Shown here piece after piece: positions 9,092 to 18,028 of a stretch of 64,000 bases of DNA; the stretch's first letter is position 1; each line of letters starts with the position of its first letter. The notes beneath the pieces are model-generated. The model had not been told where the DNA came from. It ran no database searches and worked only from the letters and a program-made list of their open reading frames with translations. Location: contig DLHF01000051.1 in assembly GCA_002483085.1 (NCBI GenBank), positions 12,926 through 76,925 of the forward strand, read 5' to 3'. A program made the translations under genes and the position numbers. The stretch comes from Ignavibacteria bacterium UBA7675. GTDB taxonomy: Bacteria > Bacteroidota > Ignavibacteria > Kapaibacteriales > UB7675.

Positions 9092-9742
9092 TTATCCCTG
9101 AACATCCTCATTTGCTTTTCCGCCTGCTTTCTCGGTTGTCTTTCCGTTTCTGATCGCTATCCAGCGGATAATCAGCACAACGATGACAACGGTCATAATA
9201 CCAAAGATGATTTGGCTGTAGCGCCCGAGCCATATCTCAATGTCCCGCCAATTGTCGCCTACCGCGTACCCCAGATAAATCATAATCACATTCCATACCG
9301 CTGCGCTCATGCCGCACAGGATGGTTGTCTTTAGCAGCTTGAGCTCCGACAGCCCGGCAAAAAAAGAAATGACGGCTCGTGTGCCAGTGAGAAAACGGTT
9401 GGCAATAATAAGCCAGTAGCCATATCGCTGAAACCACTCTTCTACCTTGTGCACGGCGTCGACAGAGAGAAAGGGGATTTTTTTCTTCTCAACCCAACGA
9501 GTGCCGAATTCATGGCCTATCCAGTACATTGTTAAAAAGCCTGTTACACTGCCTGCCGTAGCTGCAAGTAGCATTGGCATGAAGCCTATGGTGCCTATGC
9601 CTACCATCGTTCCACAGAAGACAAGCAGGACATCACTGGGGGAGGGCGGGAACAGATTCTCTATGTATGTTATGAAAAAGACAAATGCGAGAATACCAGC
9701 GGGCGGAAGAGATTGCAAGAACTCTACAGCGGATTCGAGCAT
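9092..9742 (-). CDS. DedA family membrane protein
   Basis: Integral inner-membrane protein of the DedA/SNARE-associated family (216 aa). Motifs of the family: FITYIENLFPPSPSDVLLVF, the G-rich LAATAGSVTGFLTMYWIG and the R-containing NRFLTGTRAVISFFAGL, with four to five membrane segments. DedA proteins act as lipid flippases or carriers for undecaprenyl phosphate or phosphatidylethanolamine in studied bacteria; substrate is not deducible here. I use the ATG at 9742; a TTG at 9772 lies inside the terminator of the upstream gene and is unlikely. Confidence 0.88.
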   Translation of the reverse strand: MLESAVEFLQSLPPAGILAFVFFITYIENLFPPSPSDVLLVFCGTMVGIGTIGFMPMLLAATAGSVTGFLTMYWIGHEFGTRWVEKKKIPFLSVDAVHKVEEWFQRYGYWLIIANRFLTGTRAVISFFAGLSELKLLKTTILCGMSAAVWNVIMIYLGYAVGDNWRDIEIWLGRYSQIIFGIMTVVIVVLIIRWIAIRNGKTTEKAGGKANEDVQG

Positions 9743-9771
9743 AGCGAATGTTCTGAAAATTGGTAATGGCA

Positions 9772-9803
9772 ATAAAAAGGCCAGACACTACAGGCGTCTG
9801 GCC
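9772..9803 (-). terminator. Terminator of the 9812-10675 lipoprotein gene
   Basis: Read on the minus strand: GGCCAGAC stem, loop, GTCTGGCC, then TTTTTATT. It lies just past the lipoprotein stop and 30 bp before the DedA ATG, so DedA needs its own promoter. Confidence 0.85.
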
Positions 9804-9811
9804 TATCTCGG

Positions 9812-10675
9812 TTAGTCTTGGAATTTTATAACGACCTCGTCGAACTCCGCCTTGAAGCCCGGAATCCCTTTTATAAAGTGTTTGAGCTCTTGCATCGACT
9901 GGGGACGCCCGCTTTGCTCCATTTCCGCGCCTTTGGCCATGAGGCTCTTCAGCGCCTTGTTGTCGCCGAGCAACTGGTCGAAGTCAAGCCCCAGCAGGGT
10001 AATTGCCGATCCGTTGCGGTTGCTGGCGTTGGTTTCGATAATTGTACCTTCTACCTCGACAATGAAGTTCATCTTCATACCTTCCAGAAATACTTTCATC
10101 ATGCGCAGAGCACTATCCTGAAGCGAGTCCGAAAGCATTTCGGAATCCTCCATTTGCTCCTGCTGCTCTTCTCCCAGCTTCTGGCGCAGCTCGTTTTCCG
10201 GGAAAACACGAATACGGAGAGTGGAAGGGCTGCCTTTTGTAAAGGCGAATGCGAAGCGGTCGGCTGGGCTGTTGTCGCCAGTAGAAGGGTTCACCGTCGT
10301 CGCGTCGCTGCCCGGCAATTGTTCGGTCATATTCTTCTGCCCGATCATCAGGTTCTCGATGTTGGTAAAGGCGTAGACTGCCACATAGCCCAGCTTGCCG
10401 TTTTCCTGAATTCTTTTGCCCGATACATAGGAAACACCTTGGCCGTATTCCACAGCCTTCTGGCGCAGTTTTGCTTCGTCGAACATCGCCGATTCCATCG
10501 AATCAGCCATGCTTTCATCGAGGCCGCGCATAAAGTCGGCAGTTTCTTCGTTGAATTTTACAGTTTCTATAAGAATACCGCTGCCGTCGGGGCGGACCTT
10601 AATACGCGATTCGTATTCAAGACAGCCTGTGAGCGTGAAAGCTGCGAGAATAAGAAGCAGAATAGTGCGGATCAT
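9812..10675 (-). CDS. Lipoprotein of unknown function
   Basis: 287 aa with an N-terminal lipoprotein signal (MIRTILLLILAAFTLTGC, Cys 18). After the lipidation site, the alternating hydrophobic pattern EYESRIKVRPDGSGILIETV and the C-terminal VEVEGTIIETNASNRNGSAI suggest beta-structure as in outer-membrane-attached lipoproteins. The middle (about 30-200) is Met/Glu-rich and helical. I recognise no family. Single gene: its own terminator follows, and the SDR gene upstream ends 88 bp away. Confidence 0.6.
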   Translation of the reverse strand: MIRTILLLILAAFTLTGCLEYESRIKVRPDGSGILIETVKFNEETADFMRGLDESMADSMESAMFDEAKLRQKAVEYGQGVSYVSGKRIQENGKLGYVAVYAFTNIENLMIGQKNMTEQLPGSDATTVNPSTGDNSPADRFAFAFTKGSPSTLRIRVFPENELRQKLGEEQQEQMEDSEMLSDSLQDSALRMMKVFLEGMKMNFIVEVEGTIIETNASNRNGSAITLLGLDFDQLLGDNKALKSLMAKGAEMEQSGRPQSMQELKHFIKGIPGFKAEFDEVVIKFQD

Positions 10676-10763
10676 AATGTCTCCATGCTACAAAAAAAGT
10701 ATCGAAATGTAAACGTCGAGTTTGCAGTAGGGTTTCACAACCCCTGTGAGTATGGAAGTCTAA

Positions 10764-11480
10764 TTATGGGTTTGTCGGCCTGATTTCGAGCTCGGAAATA
10801 TTGGCGTGCTGTCCGAGAGAGAGAGCCGTCATCACCGCTGCCGCTATGTCTTCAGGGTGCAGTGCTTTTTCGATGTTCGGATGCTGATAGCCCGCTTGGT
10901 CGAAAAATTCTGTAGCTACAGAGCCGGGGCAGATGTTGATCACTCTGATGTTGTACTGGCGTACTTCCATAAACAGCGACTCGGCAAAACCGCGCAGAGC
11001 AAATTTCGAGGCTGCGTAGGCGCTGCCGTTCTTTACACCGTTCTTGGCTGCTATTGACAGGATATTGATAATCGTGCCTGTGCGTCGTTCCATCATCGAG
11101 GGCAGCACTGCTTTTGTGCAGAGCATCGCGCCGATAAGGTTCACACGCAGCACATGGTCTACCTGCTGCATGTCTAATTCATGGACGGGCGCAAAGTAGC
11201 CGAGCCCAGCATTGTTGATAAGTATGTCCACAGGGCCAAAACCGCTGGTTGCCGCGCTCATCAGCTCGTCGATATCGCTCTGGTTCGCAATGTCTGCCTC
11301 CACAGCAAGCGCTTTACTCTCTGTGGTGGTCTGGATAAGCGTTGCCAGCTCCTGAAGGCGTTTGATGCGCCGCGCTGCAAGCACCACAGAGGCGCCTGCT
11401 CGCGCCAGATCGAGCGCGATAGCCGTGCCTATGCCGGAGCTCGCACCTGTCACCACGGCGGTCTTCTGGAAAATATCCAT
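10764..11480 (-). CDS. Short-chain dehydrogenase/reductase (SDR)
   Basis: Classical SDR (238 aa), NAD(P)-dependent. Cofactor motif TGASSGIG near residue 11, NNAG near 87, catalytic Ser in ILSIAAKNG and the YAASK active site (YxxxK) near 152. The ARRIKRLQEL stretch after strand 2 favours NADPH. The ATG at 11480 fits the usual SDR N-terminus; an upstream TTG extension would add 14 residues that do not look conserved. Substrate unknown. Stands alone between the lipoprotein gene and a repeat-rich gap. Confidence 0.85.
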   Translation of the reverse strand: MDIFQKTAVVTGASSGIGTAIALDLARAGASVVLAARRIKRLQELATLIQTTTESKALAVEADIANQSDIDELMSAATSGFGPVDILINNAGLGYFAPVHELDMQQVDHVLRVNLIGAMLCTKAVLPSMMERRTGTIINILSIAAKNGVKNGSAYAASKFALRGFAESLFMEVRQYNIRVINICPGSVATEFFDQAGYQHPNIEKALHPEDIAAAVMTALSLGQHANISELEIRPTNP

Positions 11481-11682
11481 AGAATACTTGGGGATTGTGT
11501 AGAGAAGAACTGTTGTAGACAAGAGTTTTCTGTGAAGAGAGACGAATGTTCAAATATGCCATGATTCCAAGCAACTCCCAAAAATTATCTTCGGGCAAAG
11601 GACACAGCTCTGAGCTTGAGCCTACCAATAGTGTGCATGCAGCAACAGTCGCAAGTTGTATTGCTCTTATGATATCGGCACT

Positions 11683-11946
11683 GTCGTCTCTGCTCTGGCG
11701 TGTAGCCGCTGCACCGCGCTACAGTTATCATAAGCTCGTCCGTGTTCCTACATTCATGATGTGCAGACGAATGCCGCGTGATTTTTCAGGCCGCAACCGC
11801 AGAACGTGCGGGAGCGACGGTTCCTCACCGGCTCTTCTTATTACGAGCCAGCATCTTTTTCTGGCGGCAGGCTGCTGTGCAGAGGATAAGCGGTTTTGCG
11901 ACCGGTGACAGCGACGAGGCGGGCGCCCGAGCGACGCCCGTGCCAC
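11683..11946 (+). repeat. Composite intergenic repeat, B-C-A modules (degenerate copy)
   Basis: The gap 11481-12094 has no supported gene. It holds a copy of the dispersed composite element: module B at about 11683-11722 (GCTGCACCGCGCT core), an inverted partial C at 11724-11751 (GTTATCATAAGCTCGTCC), and module A at 11897-11946 (from TGCGACCGGTGACAGCGAC to GACGCCCGTGCCAC). Module order matches the copy at 22.7 kb. Confidence 0.6.
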
Positions 11947-12094
11947 AGCCCTTTTATTTTATTATCGCATTGCCAGCACCGCACAGCCCGCGTTTGACAC
12001 ACCGCATGGTATTGCTGAAATTTTATCCGATGGGTCGACCGAAAAATGTCTGAAAATATGTAGATTGCATTCCATTGCTTTAAATGCGGAGTCC

Positions 12095-12697
12095 ATGTCC
12101 GACCTTATCTATCTTCCCGACAAAATAGGGATGAACTTGCGGCAGCTTCGGCAGTCCAGCGAGTTCACTCTCGACGAGATGGCACGGAGATCGGGCCTTT
12201 CCAAATCCTTTCTTTCGATGCTCGAAAGCGGAAAGCGTTCGGCACGTCTGGCTGATTTGCGTACCATCTTGGCGTGCTACGGGTATTCGCTTGGGCAATT
12301 TCTTTCCGAAGCTCACGACCCTGAAAGCGAGGACCTGCCGATAGACCCGGCGCGAGTAGTACAGGCTGCTGCGCAGGCGGTGCTGATGGACGGCAGCAGA
12401 GAAGAGGGGAAATACAGGTTGCTGCTGATGAGGCCAGTACGCAGCGACAGCGACATTGAGCTTTTAGAGCTGCATCTGCCTCCGCAATCGCAGATGACAG
12501 AGGGCAACACGACGATAGATGCAGAGGTGCGCGGTATTGTGCGCCGGGGAACACTGCTTATCGTATTGCAGGGCGACGAGTACATAGCGCGAGAGGGCGA
12601 CGAATTTTGCTATCCGGGTGCAACTCCGCACTTGTTGCGCAACTACACCGACCAGCCTGCAACAGTCAATCTTATCATTGCGCCGCCGAAGTTCTGA
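12095..12697 (+). CDS. XRE-family transcriptional regulator with cupin sensor domain
   Basis: 200 aa. N-terminal helix-turn-helix of the XRE type at about residues 13-68 (LRQLRQSSEFTLDEMARRSG, LSKSFLSMLESGKR) and a C-terminal cupin-2 barrel at about 120-200 (LQGDEYIAREGDEFCYPGAT, PHLLRNYTDQPATVNLII). Proteins of this layout usually bind a small ligand in the cupin and regulate neighbouring metabolic genes. The ATG at 12095 has GGAG a few bases upstream; a TTG at 12065 is less likely. It precedes the enoyl-reductase-like SDR at 12793, which has its own promoter. Confidence 0.85.
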   Translation: MSDLIYLPDKIGMNLRQLRQSSEFTLDEMARRSGLSKSFLSMLESGKRSARLADLRTILACYGYSLGQFLSEAHDPESEDLPIDPARVVQAAAQAVLMDGSREEGKYRLLLMRPVRSDSDIELLELHLPPQSQMTEGNTTIDAEVRGIVRRGTLLIVLQGDEYIAREGDEFCYPGATPHLLRNYTDQPATVNLIIAPPKF

Positions 12698-12716
12698 CGT
12701 CTTTAGGCGATTGCGC

Positions 12717-12747
12717 TTGGCAACAAGGCGAATGGTTTATAACTTTG
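12717..12747 (+). promoter_or_regulatory. Bacteroidota-type promoter of the 12793 gene
   Basis: TTGG at 12717-12720 and TAACTTTG at 12740-12747 fit the primary sigma factor consensus of Bacteroidota (TTTG/TTG, 19-20 bp spacer, TAnnTTTG). It lies in the gap just after the XRE-cupin stop and about 45 bases before the GTG start, so this SDR is likely transcribed on its own. Confidence 0.65.
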
Positions 12748-12792
12748 CGTTTTCTTTGCCGATGTTTCACATATTCACATGAGGATGGTGTC

Positions 12793-13626
12793 GTGACAAC
12801 AGTACAATCCGCTTCGGAACATTCCTATGCTCTTATTCTCGGAGTATCGAGTGGCTTTGGCAGCGCCGTAGCGCGCACTCTTGCCCGCGAGGGATATCAT
12901 ATTATCGGGGTTCACCTCGACAGAGCTGCCGGAATGAAAACAGTGGAAGAGCTCAAAGCTGCAATTGAAGCACAGGGGGTTCGAGCTCTGTTCTTTAATG
13001 CCAATGCTGCCGATGCCGATCGGCGCAGGGATGTCATCGACGCCATACAGCAGGAATTCGCAGAAAGAGAAGGCGCCTCGGTAAAAGTGCTGCTGCACTC
13101 GCTGGCCTTTGGCTCTCTGAAGCAGTTCGTGGCAGACAGTCCCGGCGACGCTCTTACGCAACGCCAAATGGAAATGACTCTCGACGTTATGGCTAACAGC
13201 CTGATCTACTGGACGCAGGACCTCATTTTTGGAAAGCTCTTTGGCCGCAACGGTCGCATCTTTGCAATGACAAGTGCGGGCAGTCGGCGCATTTTACCAA
13301 TGTACGGAGCTGTATCGGCTGCCAAAGCTGCTTTGGAATCGTATATACGCCAGCTTGCTCTTGAGCTCGCGCCCTATGGTATCACAGCCAATTCGATCCG
13401 CGCTGGTGTCACCGATACGCCTGCGCTGCGCAAGATTCCCGGTAGCGAGATTATCATCAACAATGCGCTTATGCGCAACCCTTACCATCAGCTTACTACA
13501 ACAGAGGACGTGGCGGAAGTTATCGCTCTGCTGGCGCGTCCGGAAAGCTCGTGGATCAACGGGACAATTGTTGGAGCTGATGGCGGCGAGGACTCTGTGG
13601 ACCTTACCTGGTGGAAACCGGAATAA
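12793..13626 (+). CDS. Enoyl-ACP reductase-like SDR (FabI/FabL type)
   Basis: 277 aa from the GTG at 12793, which follows GAGGATGG; the frame is open further upstream but lacks a plausible site. Cofactor loop LGVSSGFGSAVARTLAREG near residue 15, the HSLAFGSL segment near 105 and the catalytic YGAVSAAKAALE with Tyr-x6-Lys spacing, typical of enoyl-ACP reductases (FabI, FabL) rather than the YxxxK of ordinary SDRs. GITANSIRAGVTDTPALRKI near the end also fits FabI/FabL. It probably reduces trans-2-enoyl thioesters in fatty-acid synthesis; an acyl-CoA or other enoyl substrate cannot be excluded. Confidence 0.75.
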   Translation: MTTVQSASEHSYALILGVSSGFGSAVARTLAREGYHIIGVHLDRAAGMKTVEELKAAIEAQGVRALFFNANAADADRRRDVIDAIQQEFAEREGASVKVLLHSLAFGSLKQFVADSPGDALTQRQMEMTLDVMANSLIYWTQDLIFGKLFGRNGRIFAMTSAGSRRILPMYGAVSAAKAALESYIRQLALELAPYGITANSIRAGVTDTPALRKIPGSEIIINNALMRNPYHQLTTTEDVAEVIALLARPESSWINGTIVGADGGEDSVDLTWWKPE

Positions 13627-13685
13627 CTCGGTTGGCGTTACTGTGAATGTGTAGATCAAGATATTTTTCCACGATAGGAGAGAGT

Positions 13686-14207
13686 ATGAAGTATTTCATA
13701 CGTTCAGTGGTTGTTTTGTGTGTGCTCATCTGTTCGCAAGCGCTTTTTGCTCAGGACAATAGTACTCGGCCCATTGGCGAAGAGCTGAAAAGCCAGATGT
13801 TCTATGGTGTTGGGCTTCAGGCCGGTTTGTTCTCGGGCAGTGGCATATTAGTTCGGGCACATTTTCCGAATCGCATGGGAGCGCAGACGGCGTTTGGTGT
13901 TATCAAGCTCGGCGACAATACATACTGGACTGTAGGCGCAGAATTCCAGTATAGCTTTAACAACAATGTGGACGACCATTTCTACGGCCTGATCGGCGGC
14001 GGGTATTATTACGCTTCTACCGATGATGTCGAGGAGACCGGCAACGAACTCAATTCGCCAGCGCGGTTTGGGTTTGGTGTCGGCTATGAATGGTTTACCA
14101 GCCGCAATCTCACGTTTAATATCACACTGCCGCTGATATTCTTCACAGGCGACGAAACAACAATTCTTCCTATTCCGCAGCTTGCTCTTGTGTATTACTT
14201 CCAGTAA
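13686..14207 (+). CDS. Small outer-membrane beta-barrel protein
   Basis: 173 aa with a clear signal peptide (MKYFIRSVVVLCVLICSQAL then FAQ, cleavage after about residue 22). The mature part alternates hydrophobic and aromatic residues and ends in ...IPQLALVYYFQ, a C-terminal aromatic typical of barrel strands. Repeated Gly/Tyr hairpins (GLIGGGYYYAS, GFGVGYEWF) fit an eight-stranded OmpW/OmpX-like barrel. Preceded by AGGAGAG; a strong hairpin follows. Function unknown. Confidence 0.7.
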   Translation: MKYFIRSVVVLCVLICSQALFAQDNSTRPIGEELKSQMFYGVGLQAGLFSGSGILVRAHFPNRMGAQTAFGVIKLGDNTYWTVGAEFQYSFNNNVDDHFYGLIGGGYYYASTDDVEETGNELNSPARFGFGVGYEWFTSRNLTFNITLPLIFFTGDETTILPIPQLALVYYFQ

Positions 14208-14243
14208 TAATCTGCTACCAGAAGAACGACACATTCTGATAAA

Positions 14244-14280
14244 GAGAAAAGCCGGTGCATGTACATGCATCGGCTTTTCT
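14244..14280. terminator. Bidirectional terminator between convergent genes
   Basis: Long near-perfect hairpin: AGAAAAGCCG(G)TGCATG / mirrored CATGCA(T)CGGCTTTTCT, with A-rich left and T-rich right flanks, so it can serve both the outer-membrane protein gene (+) and pepA (-). Confidence 0.8.
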
Positions 14281-14323
14281 TCGTTTTACAATGTTCCCGG
14301 CTATCGTGCACCGGTTTGCCGCC

Positions 14324-15811
14324 TTATTCCCATTTCATCAGCATGTTGCACAGCAGGCGCACGCCAACACCGGTACCGCCTTTAGGCATATAGGCAGTTT
14401 CTTTGGGCGAAATACCTGTACCTGCGATATCGAGGTGAGCCCAGGGGTAATCGGTAAAGCGTTGGAGAAATAGCCCGGCAGTAATACTGCCAGCGGCGCG
14501 CCCACCCGAATTTTTGATGTCGGCATAGTCGCTCTTGATCATTTCTTCGTATTCTTCGTACAGCGGCAGTTCGCACACGTACTCGCTCGTATAGTCGGCA
14601 GAGTGTTTAATGCGGTCTTTCAGCTCGCGGTCGTTGCCCATCAGCCCGCTTGTAGTATGGCCGAGAGCCACAACACAGGCCCCGGTAAGAGTTGCGAGAT
14701 CGACAACCGCAGTGGGATTGTAGCGTTTTGCGTAGATAAGTGCATCGGCGAGGATAAGGCGTCCTTCGGCATCGGTATTATCTACTTCCACGCTCAGGCC
14801 ATTAGAATAGGTAATGACATCGCCCGGTACCATTGCTCCGCCGTCGGGCATATTATCGGTAGCTGGAACAAGCGCCACGACATTGAGCTTGAGGCCAGCT
14901 TTAGCAATGGCGTACATCGTACCGATAACAGTAGCTGCGCCGTGGCGATCCATGCGCATATCGCCCATGCCAGCCGATGGTTTGATAGAAATGCCACCAG
15001 AATCGAACGTAACGCCTTTGCCTACCAGCACAATGGGATTGCTGCCGCGTGGGCCTTTGAGATATTCCATCACAATGAAGGCCGGTGGGCGCACTGAACC
15101 GCGATTTACGCCCAAGAGACCGTTCATTTTCAAAGATTCAATTTTTTTCTTATTAAATACTGTCACCTTGAAGCCAGCTTCTTTACCGGCGCTAACAGCG
15201 CGCGCGGCCAGCGATTCCGGGTAAATTTCATTGCTTGGCGAGTTGGCGAGGTCGCGCGTAAGGTTGACACCTTGTGCAATAGTAAAAGCGAGCTCAGCGC
15301 CTGGCTTGCAGTCATTCAGCCATTGTTTGTCTTCGCTGAACAGAGTCATAGCCGTAATAGGAGACGCCGATTTACCGTTTTCTTCGGAGATATACTTGTC
15401 GAATTTATAGAGGCTGAGCACAGCACCTTCGGCGATAGCCTGGGCGAGTTCGGCTGCTGGGACAGCATCAATCGAGGGCAGGTGCAGAGCAAGCGATCCG
15501 AGTTTCATCGATGAAGCGCGCTTAGAAGCCTGAGCGGCAGCACGGCGAAGGCGTTCGAGTGTAAGCTTTGCTTGTTCGCCGAGGCCAGCGAGAATCAGGC
15601 GCGGCGATTTTGCTCCATCGGTGTAGATGACAGCGCCGGTATCTTTTTTTCCCTTAAAATCCCCTGAGGAAAAGACGGGAGCAGCCGAGGGAAACTCCTC
15701 GGCAATCCGTGCGCTTTGTGAATCGAATGACTCTTTATCCTCAAAGACAAAAAGTACAACCGCATCGCTTTTCACCGCCGATGCGCGAGACGTGGAAAAT
15801 GAAAGTTTCAT
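14324..15811 (-). CDS. pepA: Leucyl aminopeptidase (M17 family)
   Basis: Cytoplasmic metallo-aminopeptidase (495 aa, normal length) removing N-terminal residues from peptides. The C-terminal catalytic domain shows VGKGVTFDSGGISIKPS (metal ligands Lys and Asp, then the catalytic Lys) and the family signature NTDAEGRLILADAL (Asp and Glu metal ligands, catalytic Arg). After the third metal Asp the sequence is MDRHGAATVIG, where most members have a DMxGAA-like stretch; this is a variation, not a lost ligand. ATG at 15811 is used; a TTG one codon earlier adds nothing. Last of the minus-strand run starting at 18982. Confidence 0.94.
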   Translation of the reverse strand: MKLSFSTSRASAVKSDAVVLFVFEDKESFDSQSARIAEEFPSAAPVFSSGDFKGKKDTGAVIYTDGAKSPRLILAGLGEQAKLTLERLRRAAAQASKRASSMKLGSLALHLPSIDAVPAAELAQAIAEGAVLSLYKFDKYISEENGKSASPITAMTLFSEDKQWLNDCKPGAELAFTIAQGVNLTRDLANSPSNEIYPESLAARAVSAGKEAGFKVTVFNKKKIESLKMNGLLGVNRGSVRPPAFIVMEYLKGPRGSNPIVLVGKGVTFDSGGISIKPSAGMGDMRMDRHGAATVIGTMYAIAKAGLKLNVVALVPATDNMPDGGAMVPGDVITYSNGLSVEVDNTDAEGRLILADALIYAKRYNPTAVVDLATLTGACVVALGHTTSGLMGNDRELKDRIKHSADYTSEYVCELPLYEEYEEMIKSDYADIKNSGGRAAGSITAGLFLQRFTDYPWAHLDIAGTGISPKETAYMPKGGTGVGVRLLCNMLMKWE

Positions 15812-15907
15812 CAATACTAACCCTTATACAACAAGGCGGCGGCAACTGCTGCACGCCGTGGTTATGAAAAACGATAAAATGCTGTACTGTGAAGACCGGA
15901 AGTAAGT

Positions 15908-16942
15908 TTATTCGCCTTCGAAGAGGGTCCCGGTACGGGTGCCTTCGGTGAATCCGAAATGCTTATAGGCCAAAGGCGTCGCTTCGCGTCCGCGAGGGGT
16001 GCGGTTGAGGAATCCCTGCTGAATGAGAAACGGCTCGTACACTTCTTCGATGGTGCCTGCTTCTTCGCCCACGGCAACTGCAAGCGTGTTGAGCCCAACG
16101 GGCCCGCCGGAAAATTTTTCGATAATTGTCGTCATTATGCGCTTATCCATCTCGTCCAGGCCGTATTCATCCACCTCTAAGGCGTCAAGCGCCATATTTG
16201 CTATCGGTCTGTCGATAATACCAGTGCCCTTTACTTCTGCAAAGTCGCGTGTGCGGCGCAAAAGCCTGTTGGCAATGCGCGGTGTTCCACGCGATCTGCG
16301 GGCGAGCTCATAGGCGCCGTCGTCTTCAATAGGCGTTTGCAGAATGCCTGAGGAGCGGATAATAATATCTTTGAGCTGTTCGGGCTGGTAGTAGTCCAGC
16401 CTGTTCTGTATGCCAAAGCGCGTGCGCAGCGGAGCTGTAAGAGAGCCTGCGCGAGTAGTTGCTCCTACAAGAGTAAATTTGGGCAAAGCGAGCTTAATGG
16501 AGCGCGCCGAAGGGCCGGAGTCGATCATGATGTCGATGCTGAAATCTTCCATTGCAGAGTACAGGTACTCTTCCACGACAGGCGAAAGGCGGTGAATCTC
16601 GTCGATGAAAAGAACATCCCCTTCGTTGAGATTGGTGAGCAGCCCGGCCAGATCGGCAGGCTTTTCGAGCACCGGACCCGAAGTAATCTTGATATCGGTC
16701 TGCATCTCCCGCGCAATAATATGGCTCAGCGTGGTCTTGCCAAGGCCGGGCGGTCCTGTGAGCAGGACGTGGTCGAGTGCATCGCCCCGATTGCGGGCGG
16801 CTTGAATAAAAATGCGAAGATTCTCGACGATTTTTGCCTGCCCCGTAAACTCGCTAAAATCAGGCGGGCGAAGGGACAAATCAATGTCTTCTTCGATTTT
16901 GCCTGATGCTGTCAGAGGGGAAGAGCGATGCTTGTCTATCAT
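15908..16942 (-). CDS. ruvB: Holliday junction branch migration helicase RuvB
   Basis: AAA+ motor of the RuvAB complex (344 aa). N-terminal [12 protein letters not shown] lead-in, Walker [11 protein letters not shown], Walker B FIDEIHRL, sensor 1 GATTRAG, the [11 protein letters not shown] arginine-finger region and the winged-helix C-terminus with [12 protein letters not shown] and [12 protein letters not shown]. ruvA and ruvC are not in the window. Start chosen at the ATG 16942, matching the usual 340-residue length. A possible -7 element TATGTTTG (minus strand, 17007-17000) lies about 60 bases upstream. Confidence 0.96.
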   Translation of the reverse strand: MIDKHRSSPLTASGKIEEDIDLSLRPPDFSEFTGQAKIVENLRIFIQAARNRGDALDHVLLTGPPGLGKTTLSHIIAREMQTDIKITSGPVLEKPADLAGLLTNLNEGDVLFIDEIHRLSPVVEEYLYSAMEDFSIDIMIDSGPSARSIKLALPKFTLVGATTRAGSLTAPLRTRFGIQNRLDYYQPEQLKDIIIRSSGILQTPIEDDGAYELARRSRGTPRIANRLLRRTRDFAEVKGTGIIDRPIANMALDALEVDEYGLDEMDKRIMTTIIEKFSGGPVGLNTLAVAVGEEAGTIEEVYEPFLIQQGFLNRTPRGREATPLAYKHFGFTEGTRTGTLFEGE

Positions 16943-17017
16943 GGGTTTCGACCGTTGCTCATCAGAAATTGTATCCCGTATCGGTGCGGCAGAATTACAC
17001 AAACATAGTGAAAAAAT

Positions 17018-18016
17018 TTATCCTTCCTGCACCGTGTCGTCCTTTTTTAGTTTCAGCATTTCTACAGGGCAGAATCGCTGTCCGTCCTGCACACATTCAT
17101 GGCTGCACGGCACGACGTACATCCGCACAATTGCATTGGGATATTTGCCCGTAATTGCGCTTGTAATGTCGTTTTCTACCCGAAAAGCCGTCTCCAATGT
17201 GTAGTCGAATGGCATGATCACATCCAGCTCAATGAACATGTCCTTGCCAGAGCGCCGTGTATGGACATTTTTGAATTCGCAGATGCGCGATATGTTTTCT
17301 ACGATCACACCGATAATATCGAGCTGTATATCCTCCGGCAGCGTTCTGTCCAAGAGCTGGTCGAGCGCGGCTCTGGCATGGCTAAAAGGTACTTTCAGGG
17401 CAAAAGCCAGCAGCGCAACAGCCGTTATGGAATCCAGTACGCGGCCTAAGCTATCGAGGCCCACGTGCTTGAGTACAAAACCCAGCACGAGATTGCCCAT
17501 CACGCCGATTTCCATGTAGCTGTCTACCCGCCACAAATCTGCGTCGTAGCTCATCATGGGCAAGTGAAATGTGCTCGCGTATTTTCTGTTGAGCACTACC
17601 ATGCGGCGCATCAGCAAAAAAGCTACAGCCGAGTACACCATAAGCAGAGGGTAGTTGGCTACTGGAGTAGCCGCGCCAAACGAAAATACGACTTCGTACA
17701 ATGTGTAGATGAACACACACGACAGCAGCAGCGCACTTGCCAGAATCGCAAGGCTCTCAAATTTTCCATAGCCGTAGTTGTGTATGACATCGGGCGAGCG
17801 CAAGCTCTGTTTGACAGCCGTTACAAAGAGCAGCGAGTTGATCACGTCTACAGCAGAGATCAAACCATTGGTCTGCACAGCCAGCGAGTCCTCGATGTTT
17901 CCGAGGATAACACCGATGATCGCAAGGAGAATACACACGGCCACCGAAGCGCGCGAAGCGAATGCCGGTGTAGTTCGGTCGAGCCAATGTCGCCACTGGG
18001 GAAATGCAAAATCCAT
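17018..18016 (-). CDS. Cation diffusion facilitator (CDF) family transporter
   Basis: 332 aa inner-membrane protein with about five to six membrane segments in the first 200 residues and a cytoplasmic C-terminal domain. HNYGYGKFESLAILASALLL is the CDF signature between helices 2 and 3; NGLISAVDVINSLLF contributes the metal-site Asp of helix 2. CDF proteins export divalent metals (Zn, Fe, Mn, Co) against protons. The tail carries extra Cys and His (CSHECVQDGQRFCPVE) that may bind metal, which is unusual. UDP-glucuronate decarboxylase ends 12 bp upstream, so the two are probably co-transcribed, without an obvious shared function. Confidence 0.87.
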   Translation of the reverse strand: MDFAFPQWRHWLDRTTPAFASRASVAVCILLAIIGVILGNIEDSLAVQTNGLISAVDVINSLLFVTAVKQSLRSPDVIHNYGYGKFESLAILASALLLSCVFIYTLYEVVFSFGAATPVANYPLLMVYSAVAFLLMRRMVVLNRKYASTFHLPMMSYDADLWRVDSYMEIGVMGNLVLGFVLKHVGLDSLGRVLDSITAVALLAFALKVPFSHARAALDQLLDRTLPEDIQLDIIGVIVENISRICEFKNVHTRRSGKDMFIELDVIMPFDYTLETAFRVENDITSAITGKYPNAIVRMYVVPCSHECVQDGQRFCPVEMLKLKKDDTVQEG

Positions 18017-18028
18017 ACGTGTACTTGC

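Noticed and set aside
9818..10783. 321-codon open frame on the plus strand
   Set aside because: Antisense to the lipoprotein gene at 9812-10675, whose signal peptide and lipobox make it the better choice.
11546..11908. 120-codon open frame in the gap after the SDR gene
   Set aside because: Overlaps repeat modules and has a composition unlike neighbouring proteins; no ribosome site.
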